Part shown: piece after piece, positions 55,463 to 64,000 of the stretch
Layout of the letters: the number at the start of each line of letters is the position of its first letter
How positions within the stretch are numbered: position 1 is the first letter of the stretch
DNA from: Hymenobacter artigasi
Lineage (GTDB): Bacteria; Bacteroidota; Bacteroidia; Cytophagales; Hymenobacteraceae
DNA: 64,000 nucleotides
Assembly (NCBI RefSeq): GCF_012275535.1
Contig: NZ_JAAVTK010000006.1
Location: 1 to 64,000 of the forward strand
Direction: 5' to 3'
Program-made: the position numbers and the translations under genes
Notes under the pieces: model-generated
The model's input: the letters and a program-made list of their open reading frames with translations, nothing else
What the model was told of the DNA's origin: nothing
Databases searched by the model: none

Positions 55463-56620
55463 ATGACTGAACTCCAACGCCTGCTCCTCGCCTACGACCG
55501 CCACCGCGCCGAGGCCCGCCCCTGCGCCCTGGCCACGGTGGTCGAAGTGCTGGGTTCGGCCTACCGCCGTCCCGGGGCCCGCATGCTCGTCACCGAAGAC
55601 GGCGAGCTGACCGGGGCCATCAGCGGGGGCTGCCTGGAGGGTGATGCCCGCCAGCGGGCCCGCCAGGCCATTTTCCGGGGCCAGCCGGCGCTGGTTACCT
55701 ACGACACCCGCGACGAAGACGACCTGCGCCACGGCCTCGGCCCCGGCTGCCAGGGCGTGGTCCGCATCCTGCTGGAGCCGCTGGATTTTGCCGCCGCTGA
55801 CAACCCCGTGGAACTGCTGCGCGGCTTCGCCCAACACCCTGAGCCGGCTGTGCTGGCCACCGTGTTCGAAACCGATGCTTTGGGCTTGAAGGCGGCCGTG
55901 GGGCAGCGGGTGCTGCTCTCGGCCGCCGGCGCGCTGCGCGGTACTCCCCTATTGGCCGGCCCGCTAGCCGAGGCGGCCCGCGCCACGCTGGCGCAGGGTC
56001 TGTCGCGGGTGCTCGATATTGAAACCGATGCCGGCCCGGTGCGGGCACTGCTGGAGGTGCTGGTGCCGCCGCTGCGCTTGGTGGTCTACGGCGCGGGCAA
56101 CGACGCACAGCCGCTGGTGCACCTGGCGGCCTCGCTCGGCTGGCACATCACCGTAATGGATGGCCGGCCCAATCTGGCCACGGCCGCCCGCTTCCCTGAG
56201 GCAGCGGAGGTCCGCATCGTGCCGGTGCGTGAGCTGGAAACGCAGGTGCCCGATGCGGGCGCTTACCACGTTTTGCTCAGCCATAACTACACCTACGACC
56301 TAGCCGCGCTGCAAATCCTGCTGCCCACGGCCACGCCCTACATTGGCCTGCTTGGTCCGCGCGCCAAGGCCGGCCGGCTGCTGCGCGAGGAACTGGAATT
56401 AACCGAAAGTGAGATTGCCGATGTGCTGCACAACCGCTTGCACAGCCCTATCGGCCTCGATTTGGGCAGCGAAACGCCCGAAGAAATTGCACTGGCCATC
56501 GTGGCCGAGATTCAGGCGCGGCAGCACCACCGCAACGGGCGGCCACTGCGCGAGCGGGCCGGCACCGTGCACGCGCCGCTGGTACCGCTGCTGGCCTCAA
56601 TGGCTGAAAAAGCTGGTTAG
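55463..56620 (+). CDS. XdhC family molybdenum enzyme maturation protein
   Basis: A 385-residue protein of the XdhC/CoxI family, which binds molybdenum cofactor and promotes its sulfuration and insertion into xanthine-oxidase-type enzymes. The N-terminal domain has SAYRRPGARMLVTEDG and TGAISGGCLEGDARQ, and the C-terminal Rossmann domain has LVVYGAGNDAQPL and VMDGRP. Length is normal for the full two-domain form. It would serve the PaoABC-type enzyme encoded at 39098-43055, the only molybdenum hydroxylase in the window. The location 12 kb away is unusual, as such chaperones usually sit beside their client. Confidence 0.92.
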   Translation: MTELQRLLLAYDRHRAEARPCALATVVEVLGSAYRRPGARMLVTEDGELTGAISGGCLEGDARQRARQAIFRGQPALVTYDTRDEDDLRHGLGPGCQGVVRILLEPLDFAAADNPVELLRGFAQHPEPAVLATVFETDALGLKAAVGQRVLLSAAGALRGTPLLAGPLAEAARATLAQGLSRVLDIETDAGPVRALLEVLVPPLRLVVYGAGNDAQPLVHLAASLGWHITVMDGRPNLATAARFPEAAEVRIVPVRELETQVPDAGAYHVLLSHNYTYDLAALQILLPTATPYIGLLGPRAKAGRLLREELELTESEIADVLHNRLHSPIGLDLGSETPEEIALAIVAEIQARQHHRNGRPLRERAGTVHAPLVPLLASMAEKAG

Positions 56621-56648
56621 TCGCTATTTTCAGCGACGTTTATCAACT

Positions 56649-56681
56649 AAAAAGGCCCGCGTCGATGACGCGGGCCTTTTT
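56649..56681. terminator. Intrinsic terminator between convergent xdhC and TonB receptor genes
   Basis: AAAAAGGCCCGCGTC (56649-56663) pairs with GACGCGGGCCTTTTT (56667-56681) with a 3-base loop. A and T tracts flank both sides, so it can act in both directions. Confidence 0.92.
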
Positions 56682-56704
56682 ACTATTCGCTCCGATTGGG
56701 GCGC

Positions 56705-59491
56705 TTACTTCACATTGAATAGCAAGCCCAGGTAGACGAGCCGGCCAATTTGCGGGCCGCCAATAATCTGGATGTTCGCGTCATCGAACAGGTTTGAGCC
56801 GCCGAGCTGCAGCGTGGTGGCAATTTTGGGCAGGGTATAGCCTAGGTAAGCATCGGCGGTGCGGTAGGTGTGCACCTGGCCGGCGGCGAGCGGCATTTCC
56901 TGGTAGTGGCCCTCAATCCAGCGGTAGTTGGCCGAGTAGGTCAGGTGCTTCAGCACCGTACCGTTGGCTCCGAGGTTGAATTTATGCTTCGGCGTGTTGA
57001 AGAACGTGCGGAAGCCGGTGGGCAGGTTGCTGCGGTCCAGCACGTTCAGCGAGTAGTTGCCGGTCAGGTTCAGGGCGCGGTTCAGGTAGTAGGTCAGGGC
57101 GAAGGTGGCTCCCTGCGTCCGCACTTCCTGCGCGAAGTTGTAGGACACGAAAATGGCACGGGCCGGCGAGGCCTTGGAATCGGTGAAGCCCGACGGCAGG
57201 CCGGCGTTCACCTGCTGCTCGGTGGGGCGGCTGCCGTCCAGGTTGCCAATAAATGCCGTGCCGCCGATGAAGTCGTTGTAGCGGCTGTTGAAGTAGCTGG
57301 CATCGACGTACACGTTGGGCAGAATTGCGCCCTTGTAGCCCACTTCCACGGTGTTCACGCGCTCCAGCCGCAGCTTGTCGAACGACACCTGGAAGCCGGC
57401 CAGCGGCGTCACGCCCGGATTGTATGACTGGCCCTGGGCATTGGTTAAACCGTAGCCCTGGAAGCCATTGCCCACGTTGCCCAGCAGAATAAACGAGCGT
57501 TGGTCAGACTGCAGGTACTGGTCGGTTTGCGAAGGGCTGCGGAAGGCCTGCCCGTAGCTGGCCCGGAAGTTATGCTGCTTGCGCTCGCCCACCGAGTACA
57601 CGGCGGCCACGCGGGGCGAGAACGAAGGGTCGAAGTTTTTGAACGCATCGACCCGGCCCGCGAAGGCCAGCTTCAGGCGGTCGTCGAGCAGCGTTTGGGT
57701 GAGCTGGGCGTAGCCGCCAAACTCGTGGTTCAGAATGCGCTCCCCGTTCGTATCGGCAAAGAGGAAGCCATCGGAGCCCAGCCGGTACTGGCGGTAGGCC
57801 CCGCCCACAATCAGGCCGGTGTTGTGGCCGAGCACGAAGTTGTGCTGGGCGCTGGCATCGTTCAGGTACGAGCTGAAGTTTTGCTGGGCCCCGTAGCCGG
57901 GGCGCTTGTCGTTCACTACCTGGTCGCGCAGCACGGTGTAGCGCGGGTCGGTGCTCTTCAGCTGGGTGGCATCGGCGGCCGTTTTGGCAATGGCCAAGGC
58001 TTCGGCCGGGGTTTTGCCGAAGGTCGTGCGGGCCTGCGTGTACGCCTGGTTGTAGGTGCCAAAATACTGCTGCGCGTAGTTCAGCGAGCCGCCTTCGGCG
58101 GTGGGCAGCGTCAGCATCCGGGCGCTGAGCTGGGTCAGCTCGTAGCTGCTGCCAGTAAAATCCTGGGTCGAGTACAGGCGAATAAAGCCCTTCGAGCTTT
58201 TCAGCTCGGCCCGGTACTGATTGGTGCCCAAGCCCTTCACGCGAAAGCGGCTCAGGTTTTGGTAAGTGGCGGTGCCTTCGCCGCGCTTGGCTTCCACGGT
58301 CAGCTTCAGGTCGCTGTTGAAGAGGTACGACACGGCGCCCTGCACCCGGTACGACTTCGTTTTCTGGTCGCCCGCAATCAGCTCCTGCTCCGTGAAGCCG
58401 GGCATGTACACGGTTTTGCCGTACAGCTCCTGGTTCACGATATAGCCGGCGGCTGGCTGGTTCTGGTAGGGCGTGTAGAGGTTGCTGATTTCGCCGTAGC
58501 GGTTCACGGCATCATAGCCCAGGGGCGAATTCGCGGGGTTCAGCGACGTATTATTGGCCTCGTAGTTGTTGGCAATCCAGTCGTTGGCCTGAAACACGCT
58601 GCCATTGATTTTAAAAGCCAGCTTCTCGCTCAGCTTCTTGGCGTAGCGCAGCTGCCCGTCCAGCAGGTTGCGCTGGCCGCCCCGCAGGCGCAGGCTCAGG
58701 CCCTCGTACACAAACGGGTCTTTCGAGTTGAAGAGCACCACGCCGCTCAGCGCGTTCGAGCCGTACAGGGCCGACGCCGGACCGTGCACAATCTCAATGC
58801 TTTCCATGTCCAGCTCCGGAATGCCCACCAGGTTGCCGGGGCTCAGGTTGAGCGACGGCAGGGCCGTATCCATGTAATCCACCAGCTGAATCACGCGCTC
58901 CGATTTGGCCGTGTTGAAGCCGCGCGTGCTGATGCTGGTAAACAGCATCGAGGCCGAGCTCACGTCGATGCCCGCCAGGTTGCCCAGGCCCGAGAGCACC
59001 TCCGGCGTGCTGATGCGCTCCACCTGCTTGGCCGAAACCTTGTCGATGGTTACCGGGGCCCGCATGATGTTTTCCTCTACCCGCGAGGCCGAAACCACCG
59101 TTTCGCTCAACATGGTAGCACTCGGCACCATGGCCACATTTAGCTGGTCTTCGGGCTTTTGCAGGAGTATCGTCTGCGTTTCGTAGCCCACGTAGGCTAC
59201 CACCAGCTCCACCGGCCCGTTGGCAAACGAGCGGGTCAGGTCGAAATGCCCATCCTGATTAGTGCTCGTGCCAATGTAAGTCCCTTTGATAAACACGGTA
59301 GCGCCGGGCAAGGGGTCGCCGGCATTGGTGGTTATCGCGCCGCCAATGTGGCCTTCCACTGGCTCAGGCATCCGGCGTATTTTGGCAGCTTTGGCTTTGG
59401 GGTAATGTGGTAGTGGCCCGGGGGTGGGCGTAGCCAGTGCAGTAGCAGGTGCCAGGGCGGTCACCAATAATGCAGCGTATATTTTACTCAT
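56705..59491 (-). CDS. TonB-dependent receptor with carboxypeptidase-like N-terminal domain
   Basis: A 928-residue outer-membrane receptor. The signal is MSKIYAALLVTALAPATALA. Residues about 45-130 form a carboxypeptidase regulatory-like (CarboxypepD_reg) domain with GGAITTNAGDPLPGATVFIKG. The plug follows (about 135-255) with SETVVSASRVEENIM, VQRISTPEVL in part, and IEIVHGPASALYGSNALSGVV. The barrel carries many Tyr/Phe/Asn and ends in VYLGLLFNVK with a hydrophobic final strand. It lacks a SusD partner, so it is not a Sus-type glycan system. The substrate is unknown; it may take up siderophores or peptides. Confidence 0.93.
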   Translation of the reverse strand: MSKIYAALLVTALAPATALATPTPGPLPHYPKAKAAKIRRMPEPVEGHIGGAITTNAGDPLPGATVFIKGTYIGTSTNQDGHFDLTRSFANGPVELVVAYVGYETQTILLQKPEDQLNVAMVPSATMLSETVVSASRVEENIMRAPVTIDKVSAKQVERISTPEVLSGLGNLAGIDVSSASMLFTSISTRGFNTAKSERVIQLVDYMDTALPSLNLSPGNLVGIPELDMESIEIVHGPASALYGSNALSGVVLFNSKDPFVYEGLSLRLRGGQRNLLDGQLRYAKKLSEKLAFKINGSVFQANDWIANNYEANNTSLNPANSPLGYDAVNRYGEISNLYTPYQNQPAAGYIVNQELYGKTVYMPGFTEQELIAGDQKTKSYRVQGAVSYLFNSDLKLTVEAKRGEGTATYQNLSRFRVKGLGTNQYRAELKSSKGFIRLYSTQDFTGSSYELTQLSARMLTLPTAEGGSLNYAQQYFGTYNQAYTQARTTFGKTPAEALAIAKTAADATQLKSTDPRYTVLRDQVVNDKRPGYGAQQNFSSYLNDASAQHNFVLGHNTGLIVGGAYRQYRLGSDGFLFADTNGERILNHEFGGYAQLTQTLLDDRLKLAFAGRVDAFKNFDPSFSPRVAAVYSVGERKQHNFRASYGQAFRSPSQTDQYLQSDQRSFILLGNVGNGFQGYGLTNAQGQSYNPGVTPLAGFQVSFDKLRLERVNTVEVGYKGAILPNVYVDASYFNSRYNDFIGGTAFIGNLDGSRPTEQQVNAGLPSGFTDSKASPARAIFVSYNFAQEVRTQGATFALTYYLNRALNLTGNYSLNVLDRSNLPTGFRTFFNTPKHKFNLGANGTVLKHLTYSANYRWIEGHYQEMPLAAGQVHTYRTADAYLGYTLPKIATTLQLGGSNLFDDANIQIIGGPQIGRLVYLGLLFNVK

Positions 59492-59884
59492 TCTGTTAAT
59501 TAATACTGTTTATTAGAAAAAGCAAAATTATGCCTGCCCAACGGCATGCCCTTTCTATTTTCGCCAAAGTATGGTTATTGGCAGTTGAACAGTATCTGAA
59601 TGGTGATTAACCCATTTCGATGCGCAGCACTAATCTGACCGATTATGGGTTAAATCAATTGTAATCGACTTTAAAACCAACTACTCAGCGGCCATTAGTT
59701 GAATAATGTTAAAATTTTCGCATTTGGGCATTTGTAACTAATTCTAGATTTTCAAATGCAATAAGCTTTTATTACAGGTTAAAATACTGAATACCAATAA
59801 GCAACGGACTACATATAATGCAATTCACCCTCTAAATTAATAGTCCTTAACACCCCACCCAAAGCATCCCCCGAACAGCTTAAA
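59492..59884. other. AT-rich intergenic region
   Basis: A 393-base gap, strongly richer in A+T than flanking genes. It holds the receptor promoter and the terminator side of the DUF6268-like gene. I see no gene and no strong hairpin. Confidence 0.5.
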
Positions 59885-60805
59885 CTACTGGGCCGAAACC
59901 CGATAGCTCAGCGCCAGGCGCAACGTCGTTCCCTTATCCAGGCGCGGGCTGAGCGGAGTTGGGGCCTGGCCGAGGCCGATGTAGTCGAGGGTAGCGGGCC
60001 ATTGGTCATCTTTGGCATACACCTCCAGCCGCCGTGTCACGGCATAGGCGGCCGTGGCCCGCAGCGCCCAATGGGTACTCAAATACGCTTCGGCAAACAG
60101 GCCATAATGCCCCTGCTGATACTGGAAGTATTGGTCGTTGCTCACCAGCCGGTAGGCCGTGTTGATGCCAATCAGGTTGAAGCCCAGATTGACGCGGGGC
60201 GTGGCGGCATAGCTGGCCGTGAAGGAGGTGGGCAAGTCGCCAAAAAGCCGCCAGCGCTGCCCAAGCCGCCAGTCGAGGCCCAGCAGCAGCACGTACTGCG
60301 GGCCGTAGAACTGCTGCCGGTAGCCCACCGTGAGGCGATAGGCCCGGCGGGCATTGGCGCGGTAGGCGGCGCGCACCACGCCGCCCCAGGTCACGTCGGC
60401 CCCGCGCACCTCGCGCAGGTCGGAGTTGAGGGCGGGCAGCGCCAGGGCCGTGAGCTCGGTACGGGGCGAAAGGCGCTGCCGGTAGCCCAGCACCGGCGTG
60501 ATGCCATATACGTTATGCACCTCAAATCCAGGTCGGTTGCCGCTGAAACGCAGTGTTTCGAGATTGAGGCCCACCAATACCGCGTGCGAAGTATCGGCCG
60601 CCACGGCCATGGGCACAATGAGGCTGGCCCGGAAAACATAGCTCCGGAACGTGTCTTCATTGCCGCTGGCCAGCTTCAGGGGCAGCACCTCGTAGCTCAG
60701 GCCAATGCCCTCGGCGTAGCCCTGCGCCCGGCCGAGGACCGGAATGAGCAGGCAGGCACAGAGCAGCAGGGCCGGCAGCCGCCGGGCAGGTAGTAGTGCA
60801 GACAC
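59885..60805 (-). CDS. DUF6268-like outer-membrane beta-barrel protein
   Basis: A 306-residue exported protein. A GTG at 60805 starts the signal peptide MSALLPARRLPALLLCACLL ending GRAQ. The mature protein is rich in amphipathic strands with Tyr, Arg and Leu, such as VYGITPVLGYRQRLSPRTEL, LALPALNSDLREV and LRLALSYRVSAQ at the end. This fits the DUF6268 barrel family as I remember it, but without an alignment that is moderately sure. Function is unknown. It is divergent from purU with a 115-base gap. Confidence 0.68.
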   Translation of the reverse strand: MSALLPARRLPALLLCACLLIPVLGRAQGYAEGIGLSYEVLPLKLASGNEDTFRSYVFRASLIVPMAVAADTSHAVLVGLNLETLRFSGNRPGFEVHNVYGITPVLGYRQRLSPRTELTALALPALNSDLREVRGADVTWGGVVRAAYRANARRAYRLTVGYRQQFYGPQYVLLLGLDWRLGQRWRLFGDLPTSFTASYAATPRVNLGFNLIGINTAYRLVSNDQYFQYQQGHYGLFAEAYLSTHWALRATAAYAVTRRLEVYAKDDQWPATLDYIGLGQAPTPLSPRLDKGTTLRLALSYRVSAQ

Positions 60806-60920
60806 GGAATAATCTGGGTAGAATTCAGCGACAAATAAAGGCGCAATTATCCAATACCCAGCGCTCTACTTTTGCAGCCTGGATTTTTGCCAGCCCAACC
60901 GACTATTCACGCTTTCCCGC

Positions 60921-61754
60921 ATGGCGCATCTGCTGCTCATTCATTGCCCCGACGAGCCGGGCCTGGTTTATAACGTTACGGGCGTGCTGTTCAAGCACGG
61001 CCTCAACATCATCCGCAACGGCGAATTTGTGGAGCGCGACGGCAACCACTTTTTCATGCGTACCGAGGTAGCCGGCGCATTCGACCCGGAGGCGCTCCAG
61101 GCCGATTTGCGCACGGCGCTGCCGGCCTCGGCCGTCATTCGCCTCACCACCAACCAGCCCAAAAACATTGTGCTGATGGCCACCAAGGAGCACCACTGCC
61201 TGAGCGAGCTGCTGGTGCGCCACGAGTTTGGCGAGTTGAATGCCCGCGTGCTGGCCGTTATCAGCAACTACGAGGTGCTCGGCGACCTCACCCGCAAATT
61301 CAACATCCCCTTTTACTACCTGCCCCACGCCGACCGCTCCCGCGAAGCGCACGAGGCCGAAGTACTGGCCGTGCTGGCCCAATACCAGCCCGATTTCGTG
61401 GTCCTGGCCAAGTACATGCGCATCCTGACTTCCGATTTTGTGGCGCACTATTCCAACCGGCTCATCAACATTCACCACTCCTTTCTGCCGGCCTTCGTGG
61501 GGGCCAGCCCCTACGCGCAGGCCTACGCCCGGGGCGTGAAAATCATCGGGGCCACCGCCCATTTTGTCAACGAGCAGCTCGACCAGGGCCCCATCATTGC
61601 CCAGAACGTCATTCCCATCGACCACACCCAGAGCGCCCACGAAATGGCCCAGGCCGGCCGCGACGTGGAGAAAATCGTGCTGGCCCGCTCCCTCAAAATG
61701 GTGTTCGACGAGCAGGTTTTTGTGCACGGCAACAAAACCGTAATTTTCGACTGA
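60921..61754 (+). CDS. purU: Formyltetrahydrofolate deformylase
   Basis: A 277-residue enzyme that hydrolyses 10-formyl-tetrahydrofolate to formate and tetrahydrofolate, supplying formate for PurT and balancing one-carbon pools. Residues 1-85 form an ACT domain (LLIHCPDEPGLVYNVTGVLF). The C-terminal formyl transferase domain has NIHHSFLPAFVGASPYAQAY with the catalytic His, and LDQGPIIAQ with the Asp. Length equals the family norm (about 280). It is monocistronic. The call is firm. Confidence 0.95.
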   Translation: MAHLLLIHCPDEPGLVYNVTGVLFKHGLNIIRNGEFVERDGNHFFMRTEVAGAFDPEALQADLRTALPASAVIRLTTNQPKNIVLMATKEHHCLSELLVRHEFGELNARVLAVISNYEVLGDLTRKFNIPFYYLPHADRSREAHEAEVLAVLAQYQPDFVVLAKYMRILTSDFVAHYSNRLINIHHSFLPAFVGASPYAQAYARGVKIIGATAHFVNEQLDQGPIIAQNVIPIDHTQSAHEMAQAGRDVEKIVLARSLKMVFDEQVFVHGNKTVIFD

Positions 61755-61814
61755 AACTGATGCTTGCCTAAAGCAGTTTTCGGGTTTGGGTAAAGCTTAT
61801 GAAGCCAGCAGGCA

Positions 61815-61899
61815 GTAGCGCAAACTTTGTAGTTCGCGTCCCCGCGCCGTTCGAACGGCTTTGACGGCGCGGGGACGCGAACTACAAAGTTCGCGCTAC
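61815..61899. repeat. Family I dyad repeat, copy 2 (35 of 36 arm positions paired)
   Basis: The arms 61815-61850 (GTAGCGCAAACTTTGTAGTT first) and 61864-61899 pair with one mismatch. It follows purU. A weaker copy is at 29668-29800. Confidence 0.85.
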
Positions 61900-61947
61900 G
61901 TGTACACGAACCTTAAAACTGCTCTAACAGTGCAGGTGCCATAATTA

Positions 61948-61980
61948 ACAGGGCTGCCCACTTTCGTGAGCAGCCCTGTT
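61948..61980. terminator. Intrinsic terminator between convergent purU and lipoprotein genes
   Basis: AACAGGGCTGC (61948-61958) pairs with GCAGCCCTGTT (61970-61980), with a T-rich tail on the plus strand. It serves the plus-strand side after the family I dyad and possibly the minus-strand lipoprotein gene. Confidence 0.82.
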
Positions 61981-62007
61981 TCTTTATTCCAAATTCCTGA
62001 CGCAGTG

Positions 62008-62316
62008 TTATTCACCCCGGCTACGGCCACCGCCGCCATGGTTACCACCGCCGTTGCCGCCACCCCGGTTACCGCCGCCGTAGTTGCCCCCCCGGCGGCC
62101 GCCATCGTAATGGTAGCTGCCCCGGCCCGACCGATAGTAAGGCTGGCGATACACCGGGCGCACCACCACCGGACGGGGCGCGTAGTACGGACGGCCATAG
62201 CCGTAGTAGGCCGGGCCGGAAGGATAATAATCGTAGCCGGTACCAACCGAGGCCACGCAGCCACCCAGCATGAGCAAACTTATACTAAGGGCGAAAATGA
62301 TGGATTTAGCTTTCAT
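62008..62316 (-). CDS. Small Gly/Tyr/Arg-rich lipoprotein
   Basis: A 102-residue predicted lipoprotein. ATG 62316 begins MKAKSIIFALSISLLMLGGC, with lipobox Cys20. The mature part is Tyr/Pro/Arg-rich (YYPSGPAYYGYGRPYY and VVVRPVYRQPYY) and ends in a Gly-rich tail of GGGN and GGNH units. Such low-complexity lipoproteins occur in many Bacteroidota; function is unknown. An upstream in-frame start at 62388 is disfavoured because it precedes the signal peptide. It is flanked by terminators on both sides. Confidence 0.72.
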   Translation of the reverse strand: MKAKSIIFALSISLLMLGGCVASVGTGYDYYPSGPAYYGYGRPYYAPRPVVVRPVYRQPYYRSGRGSYHYDGGRRGGNYGGGNRGGGNGGGNHGGGGRSRGE

Positions 62317-62425
62317 GATATAGATACGTGCCGAAGCACGGCGATTGACGGTTAAACGATAAACAGGTATATGCAAAAAACAAGCCATACTGACAGTCGC
62401 CGGGCCTGCTTATTTATAACGCAAA

Positions 62426-62453
62426 CAGCCGTCAATTAGTTAATTGACGGCTG
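62426..62453. terminator. Hairpin downstream of preA
   Basis: CAGCCGTCAATTA (62426-62438) and TAATTGACGGCTG (62441-62453) form a perfect 13-bp stem with a 2-base loop, 20 bases after the preA stop on the minus strand. The T-rich tail is weak. Confidence 0.75.
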
Positions 62454-62473
62454 CTAACGTACTGTATAATTGC

Positions 62474-63865
62474 TTATTCTGCTTCCGCCGGCAGCACGGT
62501 TTCGCCCGAGTACAAGCGGGCTTTGCCGGGCAGCGTTTTGTGGCGCTCCTTGCCCAGGGCGGCGCTGGGCTCGGGCACCCAATGGTGGCGGCCGCCGGCT
62601 TTTTCATCATTGAACTCGGTGGGGGCGGTGCCGGCTTCGGTGCGCTCCTTCCAGGTGAGGTGCTGGGTGCCGTCGTCGGTGCGCTCCATCGTGATGCACT
62701 GCTCGACGGGGCAAACCAGCGAGCACAGGTTGCAGCCCACGCAGTTTTCCTCGATGATTTCGGGCACGCGGGTGCCGGCGTTGAGCCGGATGGCCTGGTG
62801 GGCACCATCTTCGCAGGCCGTGTAGCACAGCTGGCAGCCAATGCACTTGTCCTCGTTGATGTTGGCAGTGACCTTGTACTTCATGTTCAGGTCTTCCCAG
62901 TGCAGCACGTTGGGCAGGGCCTTGCCCACCATGTCGTAAATGGTATTGAAGCCCTTCTCGACCATGTACTGCTCCAGACCCGAAGTCATTTCCCGAATGA
63001 TGCCGAAGCCAAAGTGCATGGCCGCCGTGCACACCTGCACGCTGCTGGCACCCAGCAGGATGTGCTCCACCGCATCGCGCCAGTTCTCGATGCCACCGAT
63101 GCCCGAAATGGGCAGTTTGATATCGGGGTGCTGGGCGCAGTTTTTCACCATGTTCAGGGCAATGGGCTTCACGGCCGGGCCGCAGTAGCCGCCGTTGCTA
63201 CCCTTGCCGTCCACAATGGGGTACGGGGCAAACTGGTCCAAATCAACGCCCACGATGCTCTGAATCGTGTTGATGAGCGAGATGGCATCGGCCCCGCCGC
63301 GCCGGGCGGCCATAGCCGGCTCCGTAATGTCCGAGATGTTGGGCGTAAGCTTCACGATGACGGGCTTGGTGGCCACTTCCATCACCCACTCCACAATCAT
63401 CTGCAGAATCTTGGGCTCCTGCCCTACCGCCGAGCCCATGCCGCGCTCGCACATGCCATGCGGGCAGCCAAAGTTCAGCTCGAAGCCATCGGCCCCCGCG
63501 TCCTGGCTCTGGCGCACGATGTCGTGCCACTCCTGCCGCGTCTGCACCATGAGCGAGGCGATAACGGCGTGGTTGGGGAAGCGCTTTTTCACTTCCTCAA
63601 TCTCGCGCAGGTTATCAGCCAGCGGGCGGTCCGAAATCAGCTCAATATTGTTGAAGCCGATGAGGCGTTTGTCGCGGTAGTTCAGCCCGCCGTAGCGGCT
63701 CGAAACGTTCACGACGGGCACGCCCAGCGTTTTCCACACCGCGCCACCCCAGCCGGCATCAAACGCCTTCATAATCTGGTAGCCGGAATTGGTAGGCGGG
63801 GCCGAAGCCAGCCAGAAGGGATTCGGCGATTTAATGCCGGCGAAGTTTATAGAGAGGTCGGGCAT
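62474..63865 (-). CDS. preA: NAD-dependent dihydropyrimidine dehydrogenase subunit PreA
   Basis: A 463-residue flavin and iron-sulfur enzyme subunit that reduces uracil and thymine to dihydropyrimidines. The N-terminal FMN barrel has the catalytic Cys in ELNFGCPHGMCERGMGSAVG, and SLINTIQSIVGVDL is a further landmark. The C-terminal 4Fe-4S ferredoxin domain has CIGCQLCYTAC and CVGCNLCSLVCPVEQC. The NADH-binding partner PreT is not adjacent downstream; upstream the window ends, so it may lie just outside. The last residues are an Ala/Glu-rich tail longer than in E. coli (411 aa). A family B dyad lies before the gene. Confidence 0.94.
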   Translation of the reverse strand: MPDLSINFAGIKSPNPFWLASAPPTNSGYQIMKAFDAGWGGAVWKTLGVPVVNVSSRYGGLNYRDKRLIGFNNIELISDRPLADNLREIEEVKKRFPNHAVIASLMVQTRQEWHDIVRQSQDAGADGFELNFGCPHGMCERGMGSAVGQEPKILQMIVEWVMEVATKPVIVKLTPNISDITEPAMAARRGGADAISLINTIQSIVGVDLDQFAPYPIVDGKGSNGGYCGPAVKPIALNMVKNCAQHPDIKLPISGIGGIENWRDAVEHILLGASSVQVCTAAMHFGFGIIREMTSGLEQYMVEKGFNTIYDMVGKALPNVLHWEDLNMKYKVTANINEDKCIGCQLCYTACEDGAHQAIRLNAGTRVPEIIEENCVGCNLCSLVCPVEQCITMERTDDGTQHLTWKERTEAGTAPTEFNDEKAGGRHHWVPEPSAALGKERHKTLPGKARLYSGETVLPAEAE

Positions 63866-63881
63866 GGTTGCTATTCGGTTC

Positions 63882-63994
63882 TGTCATCCTGAGCTTGCGA
63901 AGGACCTTATCACGGCCGCCGCTGCTTTTCGGACGATTGATTTACTGCAAAATGGGCTACTATCCTTAGGTCCTTCGCTGGGCTCAGGATGACA
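63882..63994. repeat. Family B dyad repeat, copy 2
   Basis: Outer arms TGTCATCCTGAGC (63882-63894) and GCTCAGGATGACA (63982-63994) are perfectly complementary. GAAGGACCT inside the left arm has its complement AGGTCCTTC near the right. It matches copy 1 at 10574-10690 and lies upstream of preA. Confidence 0.85.
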
Positions 63995-64000
63995 GTTTCG

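Noticed and set aside
57500..59143. 547-codon plus-strand frame over the TonB receptor
   Set aside because: Shadow; low-complexity Val/Ala/Gly/His content and no start context.
62444..63892. 482-codon plus-strand frame over preA
   Set aside because: Shadow of preA, whose cysteine motifs are complete.

Overview
The window looks like chromosomal DNA from a high-GC member of the Bacteroidota, most likely Hymenobacter or a close relative in the Cytophagales. The reasons are the gene families present: two TonB-dependent receptors (one with a carboxypeptidase-like N-terminal domain), a DUF2911 protein, an SCO protein, a DACNV-type protein, and outer-membrane and lipoprotein families typical of the phylum. 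Coding density is high, GC is strongly biased, and intergenic gaps are packed with dyad repeats. No rRNA, tRNA, CRISPR array, prophage or intact insertion sequence was recognised. Taxonomy is inferred, not measured.

Layout. 0-6 kb: a tetR-paaE-AI-2E transporter operon on the minus strand, a second TetR regulator and a ClC channel with CBS domains. 6-16 kb: a BaiN/HI0933-type flavoprotein, a divergent DACNV/diadenylate-cyclase-like protein, an aldo/keto reductase, a lipoprotein-SCO-cytochrome c cluster, an SseB-like protein, an M28 peptidase and a slipin. 16-27 kb: a DUF2911 protein, an NAD(P)-binding/DUF2867 protein, an outer-membrane protein, a type IA topoisomerase, a GAF protein, a lipoprotein, a general-stress protein and an APC permease. 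27-36 kb: a small unknown protein, a TonB receptor, an M1 aminopeptidase, and a cluster of one normal and one degenerate beta-carbonic anhydrase with a SulP transporter. 36-46 kb: a histidine kinase and response regulator, a PaoABC-type molybdenum aldehyde oxidoreductase, and KatG. 46-47 kb: an AT-rich three-gene cassette read as a toxin-antitoxin-SecB-like chaperone module. 48-54 kb: a complete tripartite RND efflux operon. 54-55 kb: a second AT-rich island with a small lipoprotein and a DUF4262 protein abutting a decayed gene. 55-64 kb: an XdhC chaperone, a large TonB receptor, a DUF6268-like barrel protein, PurU, a glycine-rich lipoprotein and PreA.

How genes work together. The SulP transporter and carbonic anhydrases would form a bicarbonate uptake and interconversion unit. 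The three Pao-type subunits form one enzyme, and the XdhC protein 12 kb away could mature it. The RND adaptor, pump and outer-membrane channel are one efflux system. The AT-rich cassette is translationally coupled by TAGTG and TAATG stop-start overlaps and has a perfect 12-bp palindrome just upstream of its first start codon.

Two signals stand out: the probable toxin-antitoxin-chaperone module, and a dense set of inverted-repeat elements of several families that sit between genes, abut or supply stop codons, and in topB appear inside the reading frame.
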